From: Saccharopolyspora oryzae
GTDB taxonomy: Bacteria; Actinomycetota; Actinomycetes; Mycobacteriales; Pseudonocardiaceae
Length of the DNA stretch: 64,000 nt
Assembly (NCBI RefSeq): GCF_027853915.1
Contig: NZ_JAQGLA010000011.1
Span: 1-64,000, forward strand
Direction of reading: 5' to 3'
The number at the start of each line of letters is the position of its first letter. Within the stretch, counting starts at the first letter, position 1. Below are positions 17,385-26,400 of the stretch, one piece after another. A model generated the notes under the pieces. It searched no databases and was not told the DNA's origin. It worked only from the letters and a program-made list of their open reading frames with translations. A program made the position numbers and the translations under genes.

Positions 17385-18689
17385 TCACCCGCCGGCCCAC
17401 ACCGGCCCGTCGGGGTAGCTGTGCTCGCGCAGCGCCTCCGGGCGCAGCTGCGCGGAGAAGCCCGGACGCCGCGGCGCCTGGTAGTGCCCGTCCCGGATCA
17501 CCACCGGGTCCACGAAGTGCTCGTGCAGGTGGTCGACGTACTCGACGACGCGGCCATCGGTGGAACCGGACACCGCGACGAAGTCGAACATCGCCAGGTG
17601 CTGCACCAGTTCGCACAGCCCGACCCCACCCGCGTGCGGGCACACCGGGACCCCGAACTTCGCCGCCAGCAGCAGGATCGCCAGGTTCTCGTTGACCCCG
17701 GCCACCCGCGCCGCATCGAGCTGCAGGAAGGACAACGCCTTGGCCTGCAGGAACTGCTTGAACACCACGCGGTTGGCGACGTGCTCCCCGGTGGCCACCC
17801 GGACCGGTGCGACAGCCGAAGCGATCGTGGCGTGTCCCAGCACGTCATCCGGGCTGGTCGGCTCCTCCACCCACCACAAGCCGAAGGGCGCGAGCTCGCA
17901 GATCCAGCTGATCGCAGTGGACACGTCCCAGCGCTGGTTGGCGTCGACGGCGATGCGGACGTCCGGGCCGACCTCTTCGCGCGCGATCCGCATCCGCCGC
18001 ACGTCGTCGTCGAGGTCCGCGCCCACCTTCAGCTTCAGCAGCGGGAAACCCCGGTCCACCGCTTCGCGGCAGAGCCTCCGGAGCTTCTCGTCCGAGTAGC
18101 CCAACCAGCCCGGGCTCGTGGTGTACGCCGGATAGCCGTCGCGGAGGAGTTCCGCGGTTCGCTCCGCGCGGCCGGGCTCCGCACCGCGGAGGATGTCCAG
18201 CGCTTCCTCGCGGGTCAGCGCATCGGTCAGGTAGCGGAAGTCGACCAGGTCGACGATCTGCTCCGGGGACAGCTCGGCGAGCAGCTGCCACAGCGGTTTC
18301 CCGGCCCGCTTGGCCTTCAGGTCCCAAAGCGCGTTGATCACGGCGCCGATCGCCATGTGCGCCACGCCCTTCTCCGGGCCGAGCCAGCGGAGTTGGGAGT
18401 CGTGCACGAGTTCCCGCCACACCGAGCCGAGATCGTCCAGCACCTCGCCCAGCTGACGACCGACCACGAACGGCTCCAGCGCCCGGATCGCCGCCACCTG
18501 CACGTCGTTGCCCCGGCCGATGGTGAACGCGAACCCGTGGCCTTCGAGCCCGTCGTCGGCGTCGGTCTCGATCACCGCGTAGGCCGCCGAGTAGTCGGGG
18601 TCCGGGTTCATCGCGTCCGAACCGTCCAGCTCCCGCGAAGTCGGGAACCGGACGTCGCAGGTCCGCAGACCGGTGATCAGCGCAGTCAT
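17385..18689 (-). CDS. L-fuconate dehydratase (enolase superfamily)
   Basis: A 434-aa dehydratase converting L-fuconate to 2-keto-3-deoxy-L-fuconate. The catalytic pattern is complete: KLK (219-221), metal ligands Asp249 (VDANQRW), Glu275 (EEPTSPDD) and Glu302 (TGEH), and the general base His352 (PHAGG). The spacing is within one residue of the characterised Xanthomonas enzyme as I recall it. The ATG at 18689 has GAGGTGG upstream; the frame is open far upstream but into the LysR gene. First gene of the dehydratase-mutarotase-AKR operon. No lactonase or later-step enzyme is adjacent. Confidence 0.9.
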   Translation of the reverse strand: MTALITGLRTCDVRFPTSRELDGSDAMNPDPDYSAAYAVIETDADDGLEGHGFAFTIGRGNDVQVAAIRALEPFVVGRQLGEVLDDLGSVWRELVHDSQLRWLGPEKGVAHMAIGAVINALWDLKAKRAGKPLWQLLAELSPEQIVDLVDFRYLTDALTREEALDILRGAEPGRAERTAELLRDGYPAYTTSPGWLGYSDEKLRRLCREAVDRGFPLLKLKVGADLDDDVRRMRIAREEVGPDVRIAVDANQRWDVSTAISWICELAPFGLWWVEEPTSPDDVLGHATIASAVAPVRVATGEHVANRVVFKQFLQAKALSFLQLDAARVAGVNENLAILLLAAKFGVPVCPHAGGVGLCELVQHLAMFDFVAVSGSTDGRVVEYVDHLHEHFVDPVVIRDGHYQAPRRPGFSAQLRPEALREHSYPDGPVWAGG

Positions 18690-18724
18690 CGGGCCACCTC
18701 GCTTCCGCGCCAACCACCAGGTAT

Positions 18725-18764
18725 AGCGGTCCGCGCAGGTGATGCCAAGATCACCGGGACCGCT
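18725..18764 (-). terminator. Terminator hairpin after the LysR gene
   Basis: Nested stems AGCGGTCC/GGACCGCT (18725-18732, 18757-18764) and GGTGAT/ATCACC. The outer arm overlaps the LysR stop codon. It separates the regulator from the fuconate dehydratase gene. Confidence 0.6.
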
Positions 18765-19636
18765 CAGGTGAAGGTCTCCAGGAAGGTGTGCCGGGCGTCG
18801 GACGTGATGTGGGCCGACCAGAGCGCCTGCAGCGGTACCTCGATCGGCGGGGTGAGCTCGATGACCCGGACCTTCCCGTTCGCCGCCGGGCCCGGGGCAG
18901 CGGTCACGAACGCGACGTGCTCGGTTCCGAGGACCGCGGTGACCGGCGGGGTGCCCTGGATGGCGTTGCGGTGGGTGCGCGGTTCGAAGCCCGCTTTCCG
19001 GCAGCTCTCGATGAGCAGATCGGTGTACCCGGAGCGGCCCGGGTGGCCCCACACGACGATCTGCTCGTCGGCCAGTTCGGACAGCTCGACCACGTCCCGG
19101 TCGGCGAGGCGGTGCTCCGCGGCAACGGCGACCTGCAACCGCTGGTGGACCAGGGTGGCGCGGTTGAGGCCGTGAGCGGGTGCCATGGCCCGGCACAGCC
19201 CGAGGTCGAGTTCCCCGGCGAGCAGCTGCTTCTCGAGCTCGGCGGGGTAGCGCTGGTTGACGTCGGTGGCGAGGTCCGGGTGCTCCGCGTGCGCCTCGCG
19301 CAGCAACGCCGTGACTTCGTCGCCGGTGACGGCCGGGGTGTGCCCGATGCGCAGCACCTCAGATTCACCGCGACCGATCCGCCGCGCGCGCTTCAACGCG
19401 GAGCGGGCCACGCCGTCCAAAACTCGGGCGTCGGAGATCAGCGCCTCCCCGGCCGGCAGCACGGCCACCCCGGTGGTGGTGCGCTCGAGCAGGTCGACGC
19501 CGACTTCGCGTTCGAGCGCGCGGATCGAGGTGGACAGCGCCTGCTGGGACAGGTGCAAGCGCGCCGCGGCGCGGGTGAAGCTGCCCTCCTCCGCCACCGC
19601 GACGAGATGTCCCAGCTTGTGCAGGTCCAAGCCCAC
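18764..19636 (-). CDS. LysR-family transcriptional regulator
   Basis: A 290-aa LysR-type regulator: N-terminal winged helix (about 1-65; [41 protein letters not shown]) and a periplasmic-binding-like effector domain (about 90-285). GTG start at 19636 with GGGCG upstream. Its start lies one base after the stop of the LtrA gene, so the two are probably co-transcribed. The fuconate dehydratase operon follows 74 nt downstream behind a hairpin; regulation of that operon is possible but equally the target could be ltrA. Confidence 0.9.
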   Translation of the reverse strand: MGLDLHKLGHLVAVAEEGSFTRAAARLHLSQQALSTSIRALEREVGVDLLERTTTGVAVLPAGEALISDARVLDGVARSALKRARRIGRGESEVLRIGHTPAVTGDEVTALLREAHAEHPDLATDVNQRYPAELEKQLLAGELDLGLCRAMAPAHGLNRATLVHQRLQVAVAAEHRLADRDVVELSELADEQIVVWGHPGRSGYTDLLIESCRKAGFEPRTHRNAIQGTPPVTAVLGTEHVAFVTAAPGPAANGKVRVIELTPPIEVPLQALWSAHITSDARHTFLETFT

Positions 19637-19637
19637 G

Positions 19638-20864
19638 TCACGCCCTGCTTTCCACGCCCGATCCGGCGCCGCGGCAGTTGACGACCAACGTCACGACCAA
19701 CGCCGCAGCCATGCCCACCACAGCACCACCCAGACCGATCAGCGGAGCGCTGAACGGCAGTGCCAGCACCACGACCGCACCCGCCACGACGAACCCGAAG
19801 TTCCGCATCGCGCCGGTCCCCGCGAGACGGTGCAGCAGGCCCAGCGCGACCAGCACCAGCGCGGCCGGCACCGCGATCGCGAACGCCGCCGACTGGTCGC
19901 TGATGTGCGAGTGGTGCCCTGCCGTGTCCACCGCGACTTCGAGGCCCGAGCCCAGCGCGGCGATCGCGGCGAACACCACGAAATGACCGTAACCCCAGGT
20001 CAGCGCGACGCGCAGACTGTGGAGCCGCGGTTCGCCCGCGGCGAAGTAGGTCCACCACACGACGAAGACCAGCACGAGACCACCAGCGGCGATCATGATC
20101 AACGCCGGCGAGAGCCCGAACTCGGCGAACGCGGACTGCACCGCGGTGAGCGCACCGAGGATGACCTCGCCGAGCACGATGATGGTGAACAGGCCGTACC
20201 GCTCGGCGATGTGCTCCGGGTGCCAGCGAGTGGGCCGGTTCGATTCCGCCCACACCGGAACGGCCAGCTCGGCGAGCACCATCACCACGAAGGTGACGTA
20301 CACCCACGTCCCCGGCGCCCACAGCCGCGCGATCCACCCCAGCTGGACCACCGCGATCCCAATCGCGAAGCGCCGCGCGGTGGCCCGGCCGGCCGGGTCC
20401 TCGACGGCGGCCCGCACCCAGTGGCAGATCATCGAGATCCGCATCAGCACGTAGCCGATGGTCACGACGGTGAAGTCGTAGTCCTGGAACGCGGCGGGCA
20501 CCCCGGCCGCCAGCACGAGCACCCCGGACATCTGCAGCAGCGTGAGCACCCGGTAGAGCACGTCGTCGGTGTCGTAGGCCGAGGCGAACCAGGTGAAGTT
20601 CACCCACGCCCACCAGATCGCGAAGAACACCGCCGCGTACCCGGCGAGCCCACCGCCGAGATGTCCCTCGTCCAGGGTGTGGTGCAGCTGCGCTGCGGCC
20701 TGCCCCACCGCCACCACGAAGCACAGGTCGAAGAACAGCTCGAGCGGGGTCGAGACGCGGTGCTCCTCCTCCGGGTCGCGCCCCCGCATCGCCTGCCAGC
20801 CGATCCTCGCCAGGTTGACCACCGCTATCTCCTCCACACCGGCAACCAGAGCTGCCCCGATCAT
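19638..20864 (-). CDS. Low temperature requirement A (LtrA) family membrane protein
   Basis: A 408-aa polytopic membrane protein with at least ten hydrophobic segments. LtrA-family marks are VSTPLELFFDLCFVVAVGQ near the N-terminus, FFAIWWAWVNFTWFASAYDTDD, RWHPEHIAERYGLFTIIVLGE and GYGHFVVFAAIAALG. The family was named from Listeria; its molecular function is still unclear. The ATG at 20864 is chosen because the longer open frame (to 22037) is the shadow of the SDR gene. It is 62 nt downstream of the SDR gene and 1 nt before the LysR gene. Confidence 0.88.
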   Translation of the reverse strand: MIGAALVAGVEEIAVVNLARIGWQAMRGRDPEEEHRVSTPLELFFDLCFVVAVGQAAAQLHHTLDEGHLGGGLAGYAAVFFAIWWAWVNFTWFASAYDTDDVLYRVLTLLQMSGVLVLAAGVPAAFQDYDFTVVTIGYVLMRISMICHWVRAAVEDPAGRATARRFAIGIAVVQLGWIARLWAPGTWVYVTFVVMVLAELAVPVWAESNRPTRWHPEHIAERYGLFTIIVLGEVILGALTAVQSAFAEFGLSPALIMIAAGGLVLVFVVWWTYFAAGEPRLHSLRVALTWGYGHFVVFAAIAALGSGLEVAVDTAGHHSHISDQSAAFAIAVPAALVLVALGLLHRLAGTGAMRNFGFVVAGAVVVLALPFSAPLIGLGGAVVGMAAALVVTLVVNCRGAGSGVESRA

Positions 20865-20926
20865 GCTCCGCTGCTTCGGCGCGGCAGGCGGCCGCCCCTC
20901 CTGACCACCTGCCGCACCGGAGGCGG

Positions 20927-21682
20927 TCACCTGGTGGTGTAGCCGCCGTTCGGGAACATCGTCTGCCCGGTGAACCACCATCCGTCGGTGGCCAGGAACC
21001 GGATCACCGGCACGATGTCCTCGATGTGGGTGAGCTGGTTGCCCATGCCCTGGGACTTGTGGAACTCGACCCGCTCCGGGGTCTCCTGCGGGTAGAAGAA
21101 CGGCGTGTCCATCGGACCGGGCGCCACCACGTTCACCGAGATGCGGCGGTCGGCGAACTCCTTGGCCGCGGCGCGAGTGAAGTGCTCCAGCGGAGACTTG
21201 CCCCCGGCGTAGGTGGAGTAGCCGTCGGTGAACGCCGCGAGCAGCGAGGTGCCCAGGCTGATGATCTTGCCGTCGTCGTTGAGCCGGCGCCCGGCCTCCT
21301 GGATGAAGAAGTACGCCGCCTTCGCGTTGATCGCGAACATGCGGTCGAAGTCGTCCTCGGTGGTCTCCAGGATCGGCTTGCGCAGCACCATCCCGGTCGT
21401 GTTCACCGCGACGTCGACCCCGCCGAAGGTGTCCACCGCCGTGTCGAACAGCCGCCGCACCTCGCTGACCTGCGTCAGGTCGCCCTGCACCGAGATCGCC
21501 TCGGATCCGGCTTCCCGCACCGCGTTGACGGTCTTCTCCGCCTCGGCCGCGGAGGAGTCGCTGTTGTAGTGCACGACGACCTTCGCACCCTCGTCCGCGA
21601 ACGTCGTCGACAGCAGGCCGCCGAGGTTCTTGCCCCCGCCGCCGATGACCGCGACCTTGCCCCGCAGGCTCCGCTCCGCCAT
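20927..21682 (-). CDS. Short-chain dehydrogenase/reductase
   Basis: A 251-aa classical SDR. The cofactor motif is an unusual GGGGKNLGG (13-21) in place of TGxxxGxG; NTTG (94-97), Ser146 and YAGGK (Tyr158, Lys162) complete the active site. The His-Tyr-Asn after the second strand (VVVHYN) suggests NADP preference. Substrate unknown. The ATG at 21682 follows GGGAGAACC. It heads a possible SDR-LtrA-LysR group; a role in 2-keto-3-deoxy-sugar acid oxidation beside the fucose genes is conceivable but unsupported. Confidence 0.87.
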   Translation of the reverse strand: MAERSLRGKVAVIGGGGKNLGGLLSTTFADEGAKVVVHYNSDSSAAEAEKTVNAVREAGSEAISVQGDLTQVSEVRRLFDTAVDTFGGVDVAVNTTGMVLRKPILETTEDDFDRMFAINAKAAYFFIQEAGRRLNDDGKIISLGTSLLAAFTDGYSTYAGGKSPLEHFTRAAAKEFADRRISVNVVAPGPMDTPFFYPQETPERVEFHKSQGMGNQLTHIEDIVPVIRFLATDGWWFTGQTMFPNGGYTTR

Positions 21683-21885
21683 GGTTCTCCCGTTCCTTCC
21701 GGCATCGCTGCTGGTCGTCGACCTCGTCGAGGTCGCATCCCGACCGTAGGAAGCGGGAGCGGGCCGCGGGAAACAGAACATCCGGGTACCACCACAAGCA
21801 CCGTGGATATGCCCAGCTCGGGCGGTTCGCGCGGGTTCGAGCGCACCACCCGCCGGAGTGATCCGGCAGGTGGTGCGCGGAGGGA

Positions 21886-23067
21886 CTACAGCATTCCCTC
21901 GACGATCTCGACGGCCCGCGCCAGACCACCGGCTTCTTCGATCTCGCGCCGCATGTCCGCCAGCCGGTTCCGGATCCCCTCGTCCGAGGTGACCTTCTCC
22001 AACGCAACGCGCAGCTGCTCAGGTGTGGCGGTGGCACCGTCCAGCTGAACGCCCAGGCCGAGTTCCTCGATCCGGGCCGCGTTCATGAACTGGTCGGCGG
22101 CCTGCGGAACCGCGATCAGCGGCACGCCGTGGCTCAGGCCCTCCATCGTGCCGCCCATGCCTGCGTGCGTGATGAACGCGCTGGCCTGGGACAGCATCCG
22201 GAGCTGCGGAATCCACCGGTGCACTTCGAAGTTCGCCGGGACCGCGCCGAGCTCGGCCGGATCGATCGCCGTCCCGACCGCCAGCACCACGTGCCAGTCG
22301 AGATCGGCGAAGGCGACCAGGCATCGCCGGTAGAAGTCCAAGCGGTCGTTGTAGGCCGAACCCAGCGAGATCACCAGGACCGGCCGGTCGTCCGGCGCCT
22401 GCCAACTCCCCTGGGACGCCCGTTCGGTCAGCATCGGGCCGACGAACGCGTACGAGTCCGCCGCCTGGTCCCCGAAGTACTGGAAGCTCCGCGGGATCGT
22501 CACGATGCAACGACGCGGATGCAGGAGGTCGTGGTTGGTCAAGGCCACGCCCTGCTCCGCGAAGTACTCGTCGTAGGCCTCCTCCACCGCTGTCGTCTCC
22601 GGGGTCGGCGTCAGGTCCAGGACCGACTCCAGCCCTTCGGTGTAGACGTGGGTCGGGCACAGCTGGAGCGCGGGCACGCCCCACTTCTCGGCGAGGACGA
22701 GGAAATCTCCGAGGTCGTAGACCACGAGATCCGGCCGATCCCCCGCGAACGCCTCTTCGAGCTGCGGCACGACGGACCTGGTCTCCTCGAGGAACATCCA
22801 GCGCGCTTCGGTCCCCTCCGACGGCCACTCCTGCCGGGACGCGTTCGGCGACCCCGGCAGCATCGAGTCGTAGCGGACCGGTGTCGCCCCGGCCTCGGCC
22901 ACCTGGTCGGCGAACGGCTCGGTCACCGCGTAGCTGACGCGGTGACCGCGGTTCACCAGCTCGGTGATCAGCCCGAGGGTCGGGTTGATGTGACCGTGAG
23001 CGGGAATGGTGAAGAACGCGATGTGCGCGGGCCGGGTGCGGTACGCGTTCTGGGCAGAGTTCGTCAT
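21886..23067 (-). CDS. Macrolide-type glycosyltransferase (MGT family, GT1)
   Basis: A 393-aa GT-B enzyme of the OleD/OleI/Mgt group, which transfers glucose from UDP-glucose to macrolides and other acceptors, often inactivating them. The N-terminal acceptor domain has IPAHGHINPTLGL with the catalytic His (24-26 region); the C-terminal donor domain has VHRWIPQ...ITHAGMGGTMEGLSHGVPLIAVPQAADQ, the nucleotide-sugar signature. The ATG at 23067 has GGAGT upstream. The gene has an unusually long 5' region (to 23349) starting with a leaderless upstream ORF, which suggests antibiotic-responsive control. Self-protection or detoxification is the inferred role. Confidence 0.88.
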   Translation of the reverse strand: MTNSAQNAYRTRPAHIAFFTIPAHGHINPTLGLITELVNRGHRVSYAVTEPFADQVAEAGATPVRYDSMLPGSPNASRQEWPSEGTEARWMFLEETRSVVPQLEEAFAGDRPDLVVYDLGDFLVLAEKWGVPALQLCPTHVYTEGLESVLDLTPTPETTAVEEAYDEYFAEQGVALTNHDLLHPRRCIVTIPRSFQYFGDQAADSYAFVGPMLTERASQGSWQAPDDRPVLVISLGSAYNDRLDFYRRCLVAFADLDWHVVLAVGTAIDPAELGAVPANFEVHRWIPQLRMLSQASAFITHAGMGGTMEGLSHGVPLIAVPQAADQFMNAARIEELGLGVQLDGATATPEQLRVALEKVTSDEGIRNRLADMRREIEEAGGLARAVEIVEGML

Positions 23068-23322
23068 CTGCTGGGACTCCTGATCGAAAACAGCCTCGAT
23101 GCAACGAGGAACGGGAAAACAGGTCGCTGAGCGCGCCCGGAAACCGAGCCCCACCTCACTGCGACCGCGAACGCCCGAAGACGACTCGCGATGTGCGGGC
23201 AAGGGACTGCCGGGATCAGCGGGCGGAACGCACCGCCCCGCCGAATCGATGCGGGCGCGTGGAAGGGCACGACGAAGCAGGCGACACGAAGTCGCCGCAC
23301 CATGCCCTCATCGGGAGCTCGA

Positions 23323-23349
23323 TCAGATGTAGAGCTGCAACTGCACCAT
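23323..23349 (-). CDS. Leaderless upstream ORF (8 codons)
   Basis: ATG at 23349, then V-Q-L-Q-L-Y-I and TGA at 23325-23323. The A of the ATG lies seven bases after a TAGCCT hexamer, the distance expected for a leaderless transcript. Such short ORFs ahead of antibiotic-resistance genes often sense stalled ribosomes. No homology was checked; the role is inferred. Confidence 0.4.
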   Translation of the reverse strand: MVQLQLYI

Positions 23350-23356
23350 GCGGGTC

Positions 23357-23395
23357 AGGCTAGCCCAGCCCGCTCGCCGTGTCGCACCATTTTCC
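23357..23395 (-). promoter_or_regulatory. Promoter of the glycosyltransferase transcript, WhiB7-like layout
   Basis: On the minus strand: AAAAT, 3 nt, GCGACA (-35, 23385-23380), 17 nt, TAGCCT (-10, 23362-23357), then 7 nt to the ATG of the upstream ORF. An AT-rich block three bases before the -35 is the known layout of WhiB7-dependent promoters in actinobacteria. Confidence 0.45.
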
Positions 23396-23473
23396 GGCGG
23401 GCGACCGGCGGCCGAGCCGTTCGCCCGCGACGAAACCGCCCGCGGCAAGCTGATTCGCGCCTACCGTGCAGCT

Positions 23474-24160
23474 ATGGACGTCGACCTCATCGCGCCCGGC
23501 CTGTACTTCCTGCGCCCCGAGTTCGGCCAGGCGTACCTCTGGCTCGAAGGACGCTCCGCGACCCTCGTCGACACCGGGATCGCCGGATCCGGCCCGGCCA
23601 TCACCGCACTGCTGGCCGAGCTCGACGTCGAGCTGGAGCGGATCGTCATCACCCACGGCCACGAGGACCACGTGGGATCCGCTGCGGAGCTCCGCGCGGC
23701 CACCGGCGCACCGGTGCTGGCGCACGCCGGGGACGTGGCCGTCATCCAGGGTGAACGGCCGCGCCCCGACCCGGTGCTGCTCGACTGGGAACGACCGCTG
23801 TTCGACAGCATCGCCCCGAACGTTCCCCCGCACCCGCCCTGCCCGGTGGACCAGGAGATCGCCGAAGGCGACGTGCTCGACTTCGGCGGCGGAGCCCGCG
23901 TGCTGTCGATCCCCGGCCACACCGACGGAAGCATCGCTCTGCACTTGTCAAAGAGCAAAACCCTGTTCACCGGGGACACGATCGCCAACGTCGGCGAGGT
24001 CATGCTCGGCACGTTCAACCTGGACCGGGCGAAGACGATCGCATCGTTCCGCCGCCTCGCCGAACTGGACACCGAAGTCGCCTGCTTCGGCCACGGCGAC
24101 CCGATCACCCGCAACGCCGGAGCAGAACTCCGCACAACAGCAGCGGAACTCACCAACTGA
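23474..24160 (+). CDS. MBL-fold metallohydrolase
   Basis: A 228-aa metallo-beta-lactamase-fold hydrolase. Metal ligands are THGHEDHVG (His61, His63, Asp65, His66), IPGHTDGS (about 156) and FTGDT (about 174), with a C-terminal CFGHGDP. The compact form without extra domains resembles glyoxalase II-like or quorum-quenching-like members; substrate unknown. The ATG at 23474 starts directly with the first strand; the frame is open upstream without a domain. It is divergent from the glycosyltransferase and convergent, with an 11-base overlap, with a broken methyltransferase. Confidence 0.88.
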   Translation: MDVDLIAPGLYFLRPEFGQAYLWLEGRSATLVDTGIAGSGPAITALLAELDVELERIVITHGHEDHVGSAAELRAATGAPVLAHAGDVAVIQGERPRPDPVLLDWERPLFDSIAPNVPPHPPCPVDQEIAEGDVLDFGGGARVLSIPGHTDGSIALHLSKSKTLFTGDTIANVGEVMLGTFNLDRAKTIASFRRLAELDTEVACFGHGDPITRNAGAELRTTAAELTN

Positions 24161-24634
24161 CCACTCGCGTCGGTCCCGGCTGACGACAGTGGACGTGGAC
24201 CTTCATCGGGTGCCCGCCGTAGCCCTGCGTCTTCAACCACGACTCGTCCCCGACGTGAAACAGCAGTTGCAGCGGCGCACCTGGACGCAATGCTCGGTGG
24301 AAGTGCCCGAGTACTGCAGGAATCTCGTCGTCGGGAACGTGGATCAACGATTGCCAAGCGAGCGCACCACCCACCGAGGCGGCGGGCAGGTCCAGAGCAG
24401 TCATCGAGCCCACTTCGAACCGCAGACCCGGGTGGTTGCGGCGGGCCACCTCGATCATCCCGGGCGAGAGATCGATGCCGAAGGCATCGACACCGAGCTC
24501 GTTGAGGTGAGCTGCGACCTCCCCGGACCGCAACCGACGTCGACCACCGGTCCACCGCCGGCAGCTCGCACGCTTTCGGCGAACAACGCCGAAGCCGCGC
24601 GCAGGTACTGGTTTCCGGCGCTGGCACCGCGCAC
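24150..24634 (-). pseudogene. Broken SAM-dependent methyltransferase
   Basis: A class I methyltransferase in two frames. From about 24634 the reading is VRGASAGNQYLRAASALF to the SAM motif VVDVGCGPG; it then needs a shift at a C4 run (24519-24526, G on the coding strand) to continue EVAAHLNELGVDAFGIDLSPGMIEVARR..LRFEVGSM..LP...IHVPDDEIPAVLGHFHRALRPG. Past GYGGHPMKVHVH the expected C-terminal domain is missing and the frame ends at 24150, overlapping the MBL stop. The N-terminus also lacks a clear start signal. Either a decayed gene or, for the shift alone, a base-calling error. Confidence 0.65.
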
Positions 24635-24681
24635 CCGATCAACGTAGCTGACCCCGACCTGGCGGCCGGGCGAACCTCGGG

Positions 24682-25710
24682 TCAGGCCACCAGTTCGAGG
24701 AGGTCGTCGAGCGCGTCCTGGACCATCTTCCTGGTGTGGCGGAGTTCCTGGGAGTCCAGCGTGTCCAGGAGGGCCAGCAGGGCGCGCTCGGTGGCTGGTC
24801 GTGGTCGGCCGAGCTTGTCGCGGCTCTTGATCAAGCCCAGTTCGGCCAGCGCCGCACCGCGCGGTTCGTTGATGGCGCGGAACATCTTCTGCGCTTCCTG
24901 GTAGGTGCGGACCGCTTCGCCGTACCAGCAAGCCCGGAACAGGATGTTGCCGCGCATCTTCCGGTTGTAGGCCAGGGCGCTGGACAGATCCATCCGGCGG
25001 CAGATCTGCTCGCCCCGCGACAGCAGGTGCAACGCTTCGTCGTGCTCCCCGCGCAACGACAGCACGTCGGCCATCCCCCGCAACGCCCAGGCGAGACCGC
25101 GCTCGTCGCCGCCCTCCTCGGCGATCTGCGCGGCTTCGGCGAAGCGCTCCCACGCCGCGTCCAGATCGCCCGCGTTGCGGTCGAGCTGGGCGAGCCCCTC
25201 GAGCGCCCACACCGTGTGCCGGCACTCGCCGCGCTTGCGGGCTTCGGCGAGCAGCTCCACGTGGAGCTCGCGGGCCTTCTCGTAGTCACCGCGGATCCGC
25301 AGCGTTTCGGCGATTCCGGCGACCGAGTACCCGAGCGCCACCACATCGCCCGCCTTAGTGGCCATGTCACGAGCGAGCTCGAGCCAGCGCAGCGAAGCCG
25401 TCATCTGTCCACATTGGCGGGCCAGCGTGCCGCCGTTCCACAGCGCCCACGCCATCGAACCCGGCGCGTCCGCCTTCCTGGCCGCCCGGTAGCTGGCGCG
25501 CCAGGCCACGTTCGCCTCGGCGATCTCGCCCACTCGTCGGCACGCCTCGGATTCCAGCAACTTCGCCTGGGCGAGCGCCAGATCGTCGCCTTCCTCCATC
25601 GCGCGAGCGACTTCCTCACGCGCCTCGGCCAACGCCTGCACGTAGTTCGTGTTCACCGACATGCTCCGGAACTTCCCCTGGAACTCCGGCGCGAACGCCT
25701 GGCTGCTCAT
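24682..25710 (-). CDS. Tetratricopeptide-repeat protein
   Basis: A 342-aa all-helical protein with about seven TPR-like units: repeating patterns such as GYSVAGIAETLRIRGDYEKA, VWALEGLAQLDRNAGDLDAA and AWALRGMADVLSLRGEHDEA spaced about 40 residues apart. There is no catalytic domain and no DNA-binding domain, so it is likely a protein-interaction scaffold in the cytosol. ATG at 25710 with GAGGTGG upstream; the frame is open to 25833 through a hairpin. It lies just upstream of the broken methyltransferase on the same strand. No specific role can be assigned. Confidence 0.8.
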   Translation of the reverse strand: MSSQAFAPEFQGKFRSMSVNTNYVQALAEAREEVARAMEEGDDLALAQAKLLESEACRRVGEIAEANVAWRASYRAARKADAPGSMAWALWNGGTLARQCGQMTASLRWLELARDMATKAGDVVALGYSVAGIAETLRIRGDYEKARELHVELLAEARKRGECRHTVWALEGLAQLDRNAGDLDAAWERFAEAAQIAEEGGDERGLAWALRGMADVLSLRGEHDEALHLLSRGEQICRRMDLSSALAYNRKMRGNILFRACWYGEAVRTYQEAQKMFRAINEPRGAALAELGLIKSRDKLGRPRPATERALLALLDTLDSQELRHTRKMVQDALDDLLELVA

Positions 25711-25768
25711 CTCGGCCACCTCGCATCTCGAACCGCGTTGGTGCCAAGACGCACCAATCTCGCTGAGG

Positions 25769-25812
25769 GCCGGTTCTCCCCGTCGATCCCCTGAGAACGG
25801 GGAGGAACCGGC
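25769..25812. other. Hairpin upstream of the TPR gene
   Basis: GCCGGTTCTCCCCGT and ACGGGGAGGAACCGGC form a 15-bp stem with one bulged base and a 13-nt loop, 59 nt before the TPR start. It could be a leader structure or a terminator of upstream transcription. Confidence 0.45.
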
Positions 25813-25946
25813 CTGTTGAACCCCCGACGCCATCCAAGTTATGGCGCGACGAGGGGCCAGCGGATCAGCCGATGTGTCAGGCGAAGTCGACCGATCGGCC
25901 AGGAAGGCGAGGGGCCTTCTCGTACTTTCGGCCGAGATCTAAAGGA

Positions 25947-26345
25947 TCAGGAACGGTCCGAACGGCCCGGACGTTGTTCATCCGGCAGTCGGCACGCCGG
26001 GGTACCGCCGGGCAGCCGGTAGCGGTTCGCGGCGATCGCCCGGTAAGCCCACCCGGCCAGCGTCCGCAACACCGGCGCGGACAGCGCGAAACCGGCCACC
26101 GGCCAGGGCGCGCGGCAGCTCTTGAGCAGCTCGGCGACGGCGTCCGCACCGCCGAAGACCCGGCCGGACGGCGCCACCCACAGCACCTCGTGGCGCGCCC
26201 GGTCCGGGGTGGTCCGGTAGGCGGCGAGGTCGGCCTCCTGCCACGTCAGCACGCGCATCCGCACCGGCAGCCGCTCGGCCAGCCGCACGCTGCGCGTGCA
26301 GAAGCCGCAGTCGCCGTCGTAGATCAGCACCGGAGGTTCGATCAT
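25947..26345 (-). CDS. DCC-family (DUF393) thiol-disulfide oxidoreductase-like protein
   Basis: A 132-aa thioredoxin-fold-like protein with the family signature at the first strand, LIYDGDCGFCTRSV (DxxCxxC), then L..RLPVRMRVLTWQEAD and a conserved Trp/Val pattern, and a hydrophobic helix AGWAYRAIAANRYRLPGG typical of DCC proteins. Function unproven; thiol redox activity is assumed from the CxxC. The ATG at 26345 sits 8 nt after GGGAGGAG; an upstream GTG (26351) is too close to the ribosome site. A small stem (25903-25919) may terminate it. Confidence 0.87.
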   Translation of the reverse strand: MIEPPVLIYDGDCGFCTRSVRLAERLPVRMRVLTWQEADLAAYRTTPDRARHEVLWVAPSGRVFGGADAVAELLKSCRAPWPVAGFALSAPVLRTLAGWAYRAIAANRYRLPGGTPACRLPDEQRPGRSDRS

Positions 26346-26400
26346 GACCACTCCTCCCGGCCGGGAACCCGGCGAGCCGCAGGCTGGGAGGCCTGCGAGG

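Larger units (their letters stand above)
23068..23473. other. Long leader of the glycosyltransferase gene
   Basis: 406 bases between divergent genes. The minus strand holds a promoter and a short upstream ORF (listed separately), then small hairpins (GGCGAC/GTCGCC at 23279-23296; GGGCGG/CCGCCC at 23220-23239) before the glycosyltransferase. The plus strand must hold the promoter of the MBL gene; CTACCGT at 23461 is a weak -10 candidate. Confidence 0.5.

Noticed and set aside
21475..21849. Other minus-strand frames opposite or beside the SDR and glycosyltransferase genes
   Set aside because: They overlap confirmed genes in other frames, have no ribosome sites and are low-complexity Arg/Ala/Pro shadows.
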